A DNA stretch of 64,000 nt from Sycobia sp. Sy_11 (lineage: Eukaryota > Arthropoda > Insecta > Hymenoptera > Epichrysomallidae), in contig JACCIC010000152.1 of assembly GCA_018907035.1 (NCBI GenBank), positions 1,285,501 through 1,349,500 of the forward strand. Direction: 5' to 3'. Positions 53,266 to 64,000 of this stretch are shown here, piece by piece (positions within the stretch are counted from its first letter, which is position 1; each line of letters starts with the position of its first letter). The notes below the pieces were generated by a model. The model ran no database searches. It had not been told where the DNA came from and saw only the letters and a program-made list of their open reading frames with translations. A program made the position numbers and the translations under genes.

Positions 53266-54640
53266 ATTTCATCATATATAGATTTGTTTTTACATACGCG
53301 CGCGAATCGCAGCTCAGCAAAATAAATAACAGCAGGCCTTTTTTAATATCGTTGTCAACGGTGAATAGCAGACGCACCAAGGGAATTATTCGCGAATTGC
53401 GCATTTCCTTTTCGTCAACACATACCTACACGCAGGCGCGCACGTACACACACGCGCGCGCCCATGCACATACGCAGGCAAACTTTTCCTTCTCCTTTGT
53501 CTATGTACATCATTGTGAAACACGGGCGTTCCGAGATTAATCCCTACCTTTTTTTTTAGAAAAAATGAATTCAGTTATTAAAAAATTCGTTGAACTTTAT
53601 TTATGTATAAAAGTGCCTTAATAGATAATATTTTAGACATAAACGGAACTTTTTCGTTTATCGTGATCGCAACGTTTTAGCCTTTTACCGCGTTATCCTC
53701 TTAAGATGACGAGACAAAGAAAAAAGACGAATTTTCATGTCTAGAATTTCTGATATGTCATTTGACCGATGGTCCATTATGTGTGCATATTTGCTTTTTT
53801 GGCGTATTATTGTACGCGTATAAAATACGACGTAAGCAGGCGTGTTGGGTATACTCGAGCGAGCGATTCCACTGTCAAGATAGACAGAGAGAAAGAGATA
53901 TGGATCCGCTGGCGCGCTGTTTTGGTTCGGATCAGCTGTTTTTTATAGCGCGCACCTATATTACGTACAATCTGAGCTTTTGTTTACAAAGATGATTTAA
54001 TACTATTATAACTGGCAGTCGGGCGCCAACTGTAAGGAGTACACATTAGGAAGTCTATTTTTTGTGCTTACCGATTATGTAAAAATTATATAACGCATAT
54101 TATAAACTGATATATAAATCAGCATTCCGATAATTAACGAATACTAGAACTAAAGCAATATAGGAATTATAAAACTTCCAAATAAAAAGCATAAGCGCAA
54201 AATTAAGGTATCAAATTAAGAAATTATAGTATACAATATTACAATTATTTATTTATATATTTTATATATATTTAATTTATCCGATTTCGTAAGTTTCCAT
54301 TTTATGAATATATAAATTTCCTTAGTTTTTTTTTTTTTTAATCACGGTATAGTTTAAATAATGAGCATATATGTTCACTTTAGCATGCATAGATTTCGAT
54401 CATATAATAACATTATTAGTTACTTGAAGTTTTAACTTTGGGACTGCCAAATAATATGTTATGCTAAAAGACACATATATTTGCACGTGAAGTTTTGCAA
54501 AAAAATTCGAGGAACCGATAACGTTTGCATATCTACCAAGAAATAAATTTAGTTAATTATCTCAAAGGCATAATATTCGAAAAGCACGTACTGCTGATAC
54601 TATATATTATAAGTCTGAAGTTTAAATGAATTTCTTTTTT
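50403..54640. other. Spacer between EFCAB14 and CYHR1 homologues
   Basis: No coding exon was recognised. TA arrays lie at 50,769-50,816 and 51,862-51,928, and a long T run lies at about 53,239-53,265. A CpG-rich island sits at 52.3-52.9 kb (listed separately). The rest is AT-rich DNA with no discernible content. Confidence 0.5.
52290..52930. promoter_or_regulatory. CpG-rich island, possible promoter
   Basis: This GC- and CpG-rich DNA contains a TGACGTCG word near 52,912 that resembles a CREB/ATF site, and a 13-bp word AGAGGCCAGCTCG present near 52,825 and again near 53,034. Open frames occur on both strands without domains. It could be an upstream promoter or 5' exon of the CYHR1 homologue 2.3 kb away, or belong to an unrecognised transcript. 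Confidence 0.35.
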
Positions 54641-54794
54641 TAAATTGCTCAGTTCCGAATCATCGTCAACAATAACAACAGCGGCGACACATCAGAGGTA
54701 TCGCCCCTCTCTCTCCCTCCCTCTCTGTCTCTCTGAAGCTTTCCACATATACGCACGCGTGGCACACACCAGTAAACATAATAATTTCCCTCTA

Positions 54795-54844
<50 letters not shown>

Positions 54845-55247
54845 ATCTTCTTCTCTTGGCCTGTGCATTACTCGCGCGTTGGCGAGATGCATCAATAAAG
54901 GGAGGGCGGAGGAGGGCCGCGAATGAGCAACTCTCCGGGGTTATACACCTGTCAACGTGCAACGTCGTCGGCTCGCCGTGATAATATGACAGTCTGAGAG
55001 GCTAAGAAGGCACCTGGTGACAGAGGGCAGACGTGCGTTAACCCATCATAGTCAAGGGTAAACACACCGAGGCGAAAGCCCCAGAGCACGGCCCCGGAGC
55101 GAGCGAGACATAGAGAGAGAGAGTGAGAGGGAGAGAAAACGAGAGATCGAGGAGGAGATTCGAGCAGACGTCGAAAGCGCGCATCAGGCAGTAACCACGC
55201 AGCGCACGGGGAGGAGGAGAGCGAAGAGGGCCAGAGTGGCAGCAATA
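54641..55247 (+). promoter_or_regulatory. Promoter and 5' UTR of CYHR1 homologue
   Basis: GC-rich DNA containing a (CT)n run at about 54,801-54,837 and a GAGA-rich block at about 55,108-55,150 leads into the first coding exon at 55,248. CT/GA repeats are common near insect promoters, where GAGA-type factors bind. No TATA box stands out. The transcription start cannot be fixed from sequence. Confidence 0.45.
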
Positions 55248-58200
55248 ATGGCGGAGTCGAGCAGCGAGGCCGCCTCGTCGAGCGGCAGCGTTCTCGCCGA
55301 GTCGGCGATGCCCACGACGACGACGACGACGACGACGTCGTCGTCGGGCGGCGGGTCCGCCGGGCCCGTCACCACGGCGACGCCCGGGGCCCGCGAGCCC
55401 GCCGAGCTCGAGAAGCCCGAGGAGTTCGTCGAGCCCGAGCGCAAGAGGCGCAAGCTGACGGGCCCGATGCAGGCGGCCGGGGCGATCGGCCAGGACGGGC
55501 TGCCCCTGCCGGGCAAGCCCGAGCAGAAGCTGGAGCACCGCCTCGGCGGCATCCTCTGCTGCGTGGTGTGCTTCGACCTGCCGCGCGCCGCCGTTTACCA
55601 GGTACTCATGAGCCAATATATTTTCCATATATAGCCATATATCTATATAATGCTGCTGCGATTCTCTTATAACCTTTCTGCTTGTTTTTTTTTTTTTTTT
55701 TTTTATTCTTATTTATCGCGCAGTGCATAGTCTGTTTACATATATGTGTGTAGTACGCCGCGCGTACAGAACTGGCGAGAGTTCCTTGTGTATATTATAT
55801 AGATGTACACACAGGGCGACACATTATATATATATATAGACACTGCGCCTGATTATATACACCTTATATACACACCTTGATTCCTTCCCGAGATTTTTTC
55901 ATTATAATCACATAATTCGTTTTCTTTATCAACTGACCATTATTAAAATACATTTTTCAGTATTTTCTTATATTTTTATTGTTTATATATGTATGTATCT
56001 ATGTATATATAGAATGTGTGTGCGCGCATAAGTTTTGATACATAAATATATATATAGATACACACATATATTACTCAATGCATGCGTTACTCGTTCATTT
56101 TCAACAATTACAAGATTAAAAAATTGGAAAGACCATTTTTTTTTTATAAGATATACGTGCATATTTATAGAGATATAATTAACTTATTGATAAAACATTG
56201 TAAAGTAACTTTATTTTTTACCTTACATATTTATTCATTAAATTTATATTGAATAAAAAGAGTATCTTCCCACTATAAATATCTTCTAGCTTAGTCTATA
56301 ATGTGATAGAATAGACAGACTGATAATATGAAAAAACAGCTGTTTGTTATTGACAGTGTTGTAGCCTATAGGGACATGGGAAAGCAAGCTAGTGTACTTA
56401 TATGACGTTATCCCCTCGAGAGCGCTACTGTAGCATATATATCGTGATGATAGCACAAAGTACACAAAACATGAAAGAAAGCTTGCTCAGAATAAGCTTA
56501 TGCTTCCTTCTACGACTGGAATTTTAACTTTTTAGAGAATATCCACCCACTAAAATTGTAAAGAAAATATACCTTTTGATGCACAGCTCTGAATTCTGAA
56601 ATTTAATTGAATATGAAATAATTTTTGAACTTATATTAGTTTATTTATTTTATGATTATATTGTAAAATGTGAGATGAAAATTTCATTAATTATCTTAGA
56701 ATATTTCTGTAAAAAATATATTTAATTTAAAAGTAATTAAACGTTGCTGAAACTAAACATAAATATGTTAGAAAGTAAATTATGAAAACTAAGAATCGAA
56801 CAAAAAATTGGAGTACTGAAATATAAAATTTTTCCCTCTATAGAATGTCCTAACAAAGCACAGTATATAACATATATTATATGCAAGGTAAGTATTAATT
56901 TATTCCTGTAAAAGAAATTAATTTCAGTATTATTGTTTATTTGTTTTCTGCAGAGCAAAGTTTATAATTCAATTATATATCAATCAAATTTTAAGTTACT
57001 TTTACACTTTTTAGTTAAATTATTTAAAAAACATTTTGAAATTAAAGCAGTGACAATTATATTTACTATTATTTTTTTTTTAAATTAAGATCCACTTTTT
57101 CTTATATAAATATACTATTATATATAATTTTTCTTGATTTATAATCATAAGTTATTTTCAGTGTATAATATATATATATATATAAAATATAGCTTTAATT
57201 GTATGTTAATAGTTTCAATATTAGTGTTAATAACATAATAACATTCTAAAAATTTTTGCTATTAGGTTATTGTTAATGATGACATTCTGTTGATTATTTA
57301 TTTATTTTTTCTTAATTTTTTATTGTGTAAGTAACAATGTACAATTTTACATGTACTTGAAAACAATTCTTCATTAAAAGACATTAATTTAAAAATGAAA
57401 ATGTTTATGATACTATTCATAAAATAATTCTGCAAACGTGTATGTTCAGTGCATATTTAAAACTATTTATTATCTATTAATAAATATTTATCAATAGTGT
57501 ATTTTGTATCTAAGTGTTTAAAAAGACTCAATTTGCGCTGGTGTAAGATCTGAAGGAAAACTGCGAATGTTAGTTTTTAATATTGCGTATTAATATGTAG
57601 TGAGAAAGTGAGAATGAGATAAGAACAAGAAAGCGTTTAGTAATTCAATTTTTTTGTATTATTATGTATAGCCTGAAACTATTTTTTAAAATAAATCAAA
57701 CTTCAATTTTGTCAGTTATCTCAAGTCTATTTTCTATCCTTCTTCAAATATTTTCCTTTTTGTAGATATCCTTTCCAGTATCCTAATTATCATATAAAAA
57801 TATACTTTATAAAATGTTTGCCCTGCAACTTGTCACTTAATAAAAAAATATAATAAAAAAAATTGAGTTGACTTCTTGGTTTAAAGTTTATGCAAGGTAT
57901 ATTAATGGTAGCCATAATATTTTGTGTTTCAGGTTATAAAACATCAAAGTAATGGTAATAAACATGATTTCGTTTGATTATTCTATGTGATTAGTGTGTA
58001 TCGAAGGGGTTTATATTAGTAACAAAGGCAAAAATTATTCTAGTCTTTCCAAAAAAAAATAACAGGAAATTTTATCAGAGCGCTATCAAACATATTTACA
58101 TTTATCATTTTTAATTTTTAACATTATTTTGATTTTTAAAATAATAAACTGATTAAAGCAAAAGTTAATTTTTGTGTAACTTTTGCTTCACCTGATAAAG

Positions 58201-60046
58201 AGTTCATGACATACAAGCATATAATTCTTCGAGAAGCACTTTTTTCTTCAATCTTTAATTACATTTGGATAAGATTAAAAAACTTTAAATTGTAATGTTC
58301 ACAGTGCACCAATGGACACTTGATGTGTGCTGGATGCTTCACTCATGTCTTAGCTGATTCCAGGCTTCGAGATGAGCTAGCAACATGTCCCAATTGCAGA
58401 ATTGAGATTAGCAAGACATCTGTATCACGAAATCTGGCTGTTGAAAAAGCTGTTTCAGAATTACCATCTGAGTGTCAATACTGTGCTAAAGAATTTTCTC
58501 GAAATTCTTTAAAACGTCATGAAGAATCAATGTGTGAAGAAAGGTAAACATTTTAAAGAATTTGTTAGATAATTCTAGATTTTTTCAATTTCATTTTTAT
58601 ATAATTTTGTTTATATTTATTTGTATTTCATTACAATGAAAATAAAATGTAAATATACTAAAATTAAAGTTAACATAATTTGCTTGTATAAATTAATTGA
58701 ACTTATTGAAAGTTATAATTATAAATTTCTAATAAAAATTTGATTTTTTAAAAGAAATTGTGATTTGTTAGTTTTATTGAAGTTTAGTTAAATTACATGT
58801 GACACAAATTGTGTCTTTTTAATATGAATTTACCCTGATTCAAAGATAATATAAAAATAAAAATAAATATAAAAATATGAAAAATGTATGAATCATTATT
58901 TTAATATATTGGTTTCATTTTTTATAATAGAATATCAAGCTGTAAATACAGCAGGATTGGGTGTCCTTGGAGAGGACCTAATCATGAACGTCCACAACAC
59001 GAGGCTCACTGTGTTCATCCTCATCGTACAGGAAATGATGTGATGGAAGCCTTACGTGATATTGATGCAAAAAATTTGGAAGAGCGTAAGCTCTTTGACA
59101 ATGTTTTTGATCTCCTTTCATATGAAAAAATTACTTTTAATGGTAATTTATCAACTTCATAAGACCTGAATATATAGTTACAATATATAATTCTGAATAT
59201 TATATAATATACATTATTTTAGATTTGCAAATGCGGCCATATCGCACAGATGAATTTGTACACAAATTATTTTATGAGACTTCCCGGTTTACTGCTTTTA
59301 ATAATCAATGGGTTGTGACTGCACGAATAAATAATAGCCAAACAGATCCCACACAATGCTCTCAACGTGATATGACTTATCAAGTATGTTCATAAGCTTT
59401 AATCCATTATTAATGTTATTCATTTAAAAATTTTTGAAAAATTAATTTTACTTTTCTTTTGCAGTTAATTTTAAAGTCAAAAACTACTTGTCCTTTATCT
59501 CTCCATTATCTTATTCTCAAAGGACCTTTTGGAGATATGAAAGTTCAACCAAGGATTCATAGATTTGACTTCACTGAACAGGATAACGAAAGTCCTTATT
59601 TACCTTTACCTTTACCTGATACGGCAGAGTGCAATAGACTTCTAGCAGCAAAAGCTATTAGTTTTCGGTAAGTAATGTTCAATAGGTTCCCGTTTTAAGT
59701 TGGTTAAGAATTTCATTTTAAGAATCATATATATTGTATTATAAAATATATTATTTTATATGTAAATAAATTAACATTTTTCTGGTGTATTGCCACTGAA
59801 AAATATTACTAATTTTAAAAGTAGAATTCTTTTCATTAAAGATTCTCTTAATATATTCATTTATGATACTTATCACATTTATTAGATTATTAACCTCTCC
59901 TATAGATTATGAGAAAGATTATTTTTCTAACATTTAAATTAAAAAATAAAAAATTTACTTTAAACATAATATATAAAACATTAAAAACTATTAACAGATT
60001 AAATGCAATTTTTTTCAGACTTATTATGTTTTTGGCATCTAAGTAG
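55248..60046 (+). CDS. Cysteine/histidine-rich protein 1 (ZTRAF1) homologue
   Basis: Six exons: 55248-55601, 58305-58543, 58931-59142, 59223-59383, 59465-59667 and 60019-60046, all GT-AG and in phase, encode 398 residues. The first 100 residues are Ser/Thr-rich with eight threonines in a row from an ACG repeat, then an ERKRRKL basic cluster that could be a nuclear signal. A RING-type finger follows at residues 105-149 (Cys105, 108, 119, His123, Cys126, 129, 146, 149), split by intron 1 at Gln118. Then come [16 protein letters not shown] and a TRAF-type zinc-finger stretch ([10 protein letters not shown]), and a C-terminal region with RPYRTDEF and [18 protein letters not shown]. These blocks match the CYHR1 family closely. 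Its role is poorly defined; RING and TRAF-type fingers suggest ubiquitin ligase-like or adaptor activity. Confidence 0.92.
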
Positions 60047-60153
60047 CATGGTATATACATGGAATCATACTTAATTCAAGAATTTAATAACTATCAATGA
60101 TCCCTGACACCATCATTTCTCTAGGCTTATTAAAGTTAATGTTTGCAAGTATA

Positions 60154-60159
60154 AATAAA
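60154..60159 (+). terminator. Poly(A) signal for CYHR1 homologue
   Basis: AATAAA lies 108 nt after the TAG stop, within an AT-rich 3' region. It is the first canonical signal downstream. Confidence 0.65.
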
Positions 60160-61076
60160 TAAGAAATTATTGTTTACGTCATTAGAGTCAAACGTGACAA
60201 TGGTAAAAACTCACAGTGATCGAATAATGACAAAGATATGAATAGCAGCAAAAAATTACAAGAATGGAAACTTCTATTTTGATGAGAAGAGGAAGAGTCG
60301 TTGTGCATTATTTAAAAAAAAAGAAGAATATCAAAAATTATTATATATATAAATATTCTAGAATAGATATGAATATTTCTAATTAGACTATGAATAGTAA
60401 AATAAGATCTGTTTGTAAACAAATGTATAGCGTACCAGTTTACATAATTTTCGTTAAATGTATACACTTTTCGGTTTTTTATAACTAGAGAGCACATTTA
60501 CATTATATATATCAAAATTATTATTTATTAGCAATTTTATATTGAACAATATATTTTTGAATATTAAAATTAAGCTAAATGGTTGATAGTTTTACTCATG
60601 CTTCAATTCATGTAAATAACATAAGAGACTTTATTTCAGCCAGGCTATGATCATCATTAAATTATACAAAAAAAAAATGAAAAATTTATAGTATAATAAA
60701 TATTGTAATTGAATAGATTTAAATAAAAATTATTGCCCTGCACGCAAAATATTTGCAACTTTATTATTGACTTTCTATATCCAGTTTCCTCCTGAGGTCC
60801 GTATAAAATAACATTTTAAAAATTATAATTATAGTTATAGCGATTGAATAATTGAAAAAAATAAAATATTAAACGCAAAGGAATATAATTTTAAAAGAAA
60901 ATATTAATTTTTAAGGAAAATTGTAACATTGCAGATTGGTTTTTAATCGTAATATAACAATATTCAATTTTAATTACAGAATTCATAATAATTTAATGAG
61001 TAATAGTGTTTCTAATTAAAATTCAGCTCTTTTACAAGAAATAAAACACGAAACAAATATTCCAAAATTAATTATT
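60160..61076. other. Convergent intergenic spacer
   Basis: AT-rich DNA between the 3' ends of the CYHR1 homologue (plus) and the guanylate cyclase gene (minus). Nothing recognisable lies in it. Confidence 0.6.
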
Positions 61077-61082
61077 TTTATT
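61077..61082 (-). terminator. Poly(A) signal for guanylate cyclase
   Basis: AATAAA on the minus strand, 28 nt beyond the TAA stop of the cyclase gene, which implies a short 3' UTR. Confidence 0.65.
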
Positions 61083-61110
61083 CGTACATCAACAAAAATA
61101 TAGATTTGTT

Positions 61111-63724
61111 TTATAATTCTGAAAGATTGATAAACGTATTGTTCGTAAGCTTTGGCCCATTTATATTGTTCGGGGGAAAAATTAAGGGATTAAGGGTACT
61201 ATTGTTTTCTTGCAAACTCATACTGTGCCTACGATGCTTTGGAGACGGTGGCCGCGGGTCTGGTTCAGAACATCCTGTCAGCCAAAAAGTCGTCACCTTA
61301 CCTTTCCCTTTTAATTCGACATCTCCTCTAAGTTCAAGATTAAACGTTCCGTATTTATCGAGGATATCCTTTGTAGCTCGTGACACATGAATTTTCAGTG
61401 CTGAAAAAAATTCAACGTATTGTTATATTTATGCAAATTTCGCAAGTATGCGTATATACTTTCATCCAATTATTGCAGTCTATCCATATATTAATTGTAA
61501 GGTCTTTCTTAAACAACTAGTTTCTTGGTCTCTAAACTGATATAATATACAGGCTACATAAATAACTGATCCTGTGTTGAATCAAAATCTAATTACTATT
61601 GTTGTGGGCCTTGTAGTAGAGGAGCTTTATTGTTTTCCGTGAGGCACACTTTCCGAGAATATGTTTATTTTATTATCTCTTTTCAGCGTTGCGCTTCATT
61701 TCATTAAACTTACAGAATAAATAATATTGGATAAGAATTCGTTTGAAAAGATCAGTTTAATTATATTTAGTAGCAAAATGACGCGAAAAAGATTTTTAAT
61801 TTTGAATATTGATCTAAAAATAGTTGGAAATAAAAAAAAAGTCAATATTAGTGTATGAGATATCACCATATATAAATAAGAAATGAAATATAATATTTAT
61901 ATAGTTTATCGATGCTTTCTAATGATTCTTATAGCGAATTTCGATTCTGAAAGATCGTTTTCCGTTTTAAAAAGAAAAAGAACGCGCATCGATGAACTAT
62001 ATTAGATAGTCGTTTATCTTGTTTAGCGATATTAGCAATCGAAAGAAAATTTATTGATATCGTGACATTTTAATGACTTCATTACATTCGGTAACAGAGA
62101 ATGTAGAAAGAAGTTTTTTTATTTAAACTTTATTGAACCAAGTTTTAAAATATTATATGAAAGCTACTCTGAAAAGTTATTATTAAATCAATTCTATTGT
62201 TTTTTTAAATCTTTACAAACGGCATTACTATTTCTTCCTTTCTTGCATATGTATTATTAAACCGATATGAAAATGATCTTTGAAAGGGGCCTCGGACTTT
62301 TAGATAGTCTCGGGCCTTATGTCGGTCTAGTTCGGCCCTGGACACACATGAAAATTACTTTTAAGGGTAAAAAATAGGATTGAATGAGAGGCATTGTGGA
62401 TCCGAGGCCAGTTGTGAGCGAGCTATTTTTGGACAGATTCATCGATTGTCTGAAAGATTTCTTTCTCGGCTAATAGAATGCAGTAAGTTCTTACTGCGAA
62501 ATAAATTAAAATAAATTAAATTAAAATTGAGTCTAATGAATAGCAGTAGGCAAGAAAAGTTCAATTCTGCCACGTAACAAAGTGACTGCTTACAGCACAT
62601 TATATGGCCTTATTGAAATGCTCTCGGCCATTTACCGTATCTTATGTCACTTAAAAATGTCCAACCAAATTTTATTCATATTTTCGAATTATAACTGCAT
62701 ATTTTTAATATAAATAAACTACTTCTTTTTCCAGACACGAGGAAAAATTTAATCCTTACTCAGTATATATGCAAATGCTTCTTTACGAACCTCGTTAAGC
62801 TCTCGTTACCTATAAATAAAGCCTTTCCGTGTCCGTTAATAAATGTATTATAACGACATTAATAAATATTTTTATCGGTCTTACAGTCTTTATAATATAA
62901 TATATTAGCTAAAATAATAACAGTCAGACTGTCCTTGTTTATATTAACCCCCGTAGAATCTGAAATAAAACTTATTACTACAATAAATTATATAAGAACA
63001 TTGAAAATAAAAATAAAATAAAATTAATAATAAAATAAAAATAAAAATAAAAATACAATAATAAGTAAAATAAAAAATCATAAAAGTACTATTCTATGTT
63101 AGTAAAGGACAACCTGACTGCCCCCACCACCTTAAATTTAGGATCACCTTCTTGTCCGACGTTTCGAACCGCTACGGTTCATCCACAGGAACTAAACTTA
63201 GTTTCAGATTCTACGGGGGTGATCATAAACAAGGACAGTCTGACTGTCATTATTTTAACTAATATATGATATTATCAAGACTGTAAAACCGATAAAAATA
63301 TTTATTAATTTAATTCAGAACAGTCGACATAAGTACAATTTTTAATTTTAACTATAACGACAATATATTCTGCACTGTATATAATCTTTAATACGCAAAA
63401 ATTATCTATATATATATATGGCGAGTATTATAATATGTATATATGAGTACGTATTCCCGACGACTCCATCCTCGAGGCGGTGTTGACCGTGTCGCCGAAG
63501 AGGCAGTAGTGCGGCATCTTCTGGCCGACGACGCCCGCGCACACGGGCCCGCTGTGCACGCCGATTCTCACGCAGAGCTGGGCGTCCTGCTTGTGCATTA
63601 TCGTGAACGAGCGCACCGCGTCCAGGATGGAGAGGGCCATCAGGCAGACCTCCTTGGCGTGCTCGTCGCCGTTGCGCTCGGGCAGGCCCGACACCACCAT
63701 GTACGCGTCCCCTATCGTCTCCAC
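61111..63724 (-). CDS. Receptor-type guanylate cyclase, 3' exons only
   Basis: Two exons are visible: 63724-63451 and the terminal exon 61400-61111, joined across a 2,050-bp intron in phase 1 so that MESSGI continues as [11 protein letters not shown]. They encode the second half of the catalytic domain: [19 protein letters not shown] carries the second metal-binding Asp, [13 protein letters not shown] and [20 protein letters not shown] carry the conserved Asn and Arg near the active site, and [20 protein letters not shown] closes the domain. A tail of about 55 residues follows, ending FINLSEL. The protein makes cGMP from GTP. The sequence is of the membrane-receptor type rather than the soluble alpha/beta type, but which insect paralogue it is cannot be settled from this part. 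The 5' exons (extracellular, membrane and kinase-like regions) lie beyond 64,000. Confidence 0.9.
62859..63352 (+). mobile_element. Short inverted-ended element, copy 1
   Basis: This 494-bp element lies in the guanylate cyclase intron. The left end from 62,859 and the right region down from about 63,308 are inverted repeats of about 110 bp (shared TTTTTATCGG, CAGTCAGACTGTCCTTGTTTAT and CCCCCGTAGAATCTGAAA blocks or variants). The right end runs about 45 bp further (GTCGACATAAGTAC). A 10-bp direct repeat, TATAACGACA, flanks it at 62,849-62,858 and 63,353-63,362. The middle holds an A-rich stretch and the hairpin GAACCG-CTA-CGGTTC at 63,166-63,180. There is no coding sequence. The long inverted ends and 10-bp duplication would suit a Mutator-like MITE; the hairpin context also recalls Penelope-like repeats. 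Confidence 0.78.
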
Positions 63725-64000
63725 CTGGGATATTACGGGGAGATTTTTTGTTTTTGTTTTTTTTTTTTTTTTTGTTTTATTTCAATTTTTCTTTTCTCTT
63801 ACTTTCTATTATTTGTCGTCGTTGTTAATTAATTCGATCTTTCGTCGCGGTGATCGTTAGGACGAAACATTCATTTTTACCGTTCTATTCGGCAAATATT
63901 CAAAACAGATTTGAGTTTACAGTATAGACGCTCCGGATGATAATCGATCATTGCTTCTCGATTACTTTGGTCGGGATCGAGAACGATGATAACGCGTCGA
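63725..64000. other. Upstream cyclase intron, no exon seen
   Basis: On the minus strand this is sequence upstream of the acceptor at 63,725. It contains a T run at 63,748-63,773 and no cyclase motif. It is presumably part of the next intron, cut by the window edge. Confidence 0.6.

Noticed and set aside
55038..55628. 196- and 122-codon minus frames over CYHR1 exon 1
   Set aside because: They are antisense of the GC-rich first exon of the CYHR1 homologue and have no recognisable domain.
61106..61390. 94-codon plus-strand frame
   Set aside because: It is the antisense of the guanylate cyclase terminal exon, whose minus-strand translation carries clear cyclase motifs.
63443..63860. 129- and 89-codon plus-strand frames
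   Set aside because: They are the antisense of the catalytic exon of the guanylate cyclase.

Overview
This window looks like nuclear DNA from an arthropod, most likely an insect. A hymenopteran such as a parasitoid wasp is my guess, but nothing in the sequence proves it. It is strongly AT-rich, intron-rich and carries very dense (TA)n microsatellites (more than 35 arrays of about 30-65 bp), with a few short CpG-rich islands. No bacterial operon, plasmid, prophage or CRISPR structure is visible. Most open frames seen in six-frame translation are microsatellite translations or shadows; the real genes had to be rebuilt exon by exon from splice sites.

Layout. Positions 1-12,800 hold no gene I can recognise: TA/CA microsatellites, four CpG-rich islands, one 50-bp-arm inverted repeat (5.55-5.70 kb) and one copy of a mobile element with inverted ends (7.92-8.24 kb). 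A four-exon minus-strand gene (17,111 down to 12,852) encodes a secreted trypsin-fold protein that has lost all three catalytic residues. A mariner-like transposase relic may lie at about 17.6-18.0 kb. At 21.22-21.59 kb two plus-strand exons encode a lysine-rich, single-pass membrane N-terminus that ends in splice phase 1. The 21.6-35.7 kb interval is mostly non-coding, with two copies of a tRNA-derived SINE (22.8 and 33.1 kb) and a CpG island at 26.1-26.6 kb.

A seven-exon plus-strand gene (35,764-50,281) is an EFCAB14 homologue: short basic N-terminus, one membrane segment and a coiled-coil ectodomain with 12 N-glycosylation sequons, but no EF-hands. The 21.2-kb exon pair is phase-compatible with its third exon, so it may be an alternative N-terminus of the same gene. 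After a CpG island at 52.3-52.9 kb comes a complete six-exon plus-strand CYHR1/ZTRAF1 homologue (55,248-60,046). It converges on the 3' end of a receptor-type guanylate cyclase gene on the minus strand (61,111-63,724), whose remaining exons lie beyond the right edge. The cyclase intron contains the second copy of the inverted-ended element.

The genes do not form a pathway. They are ordinary neighbours in an animal genome: one secreted pseudo-protease, one membrane glycoprotein, one RING/TRAF-type zinc-finger protein and one cGMP-producing receptor.
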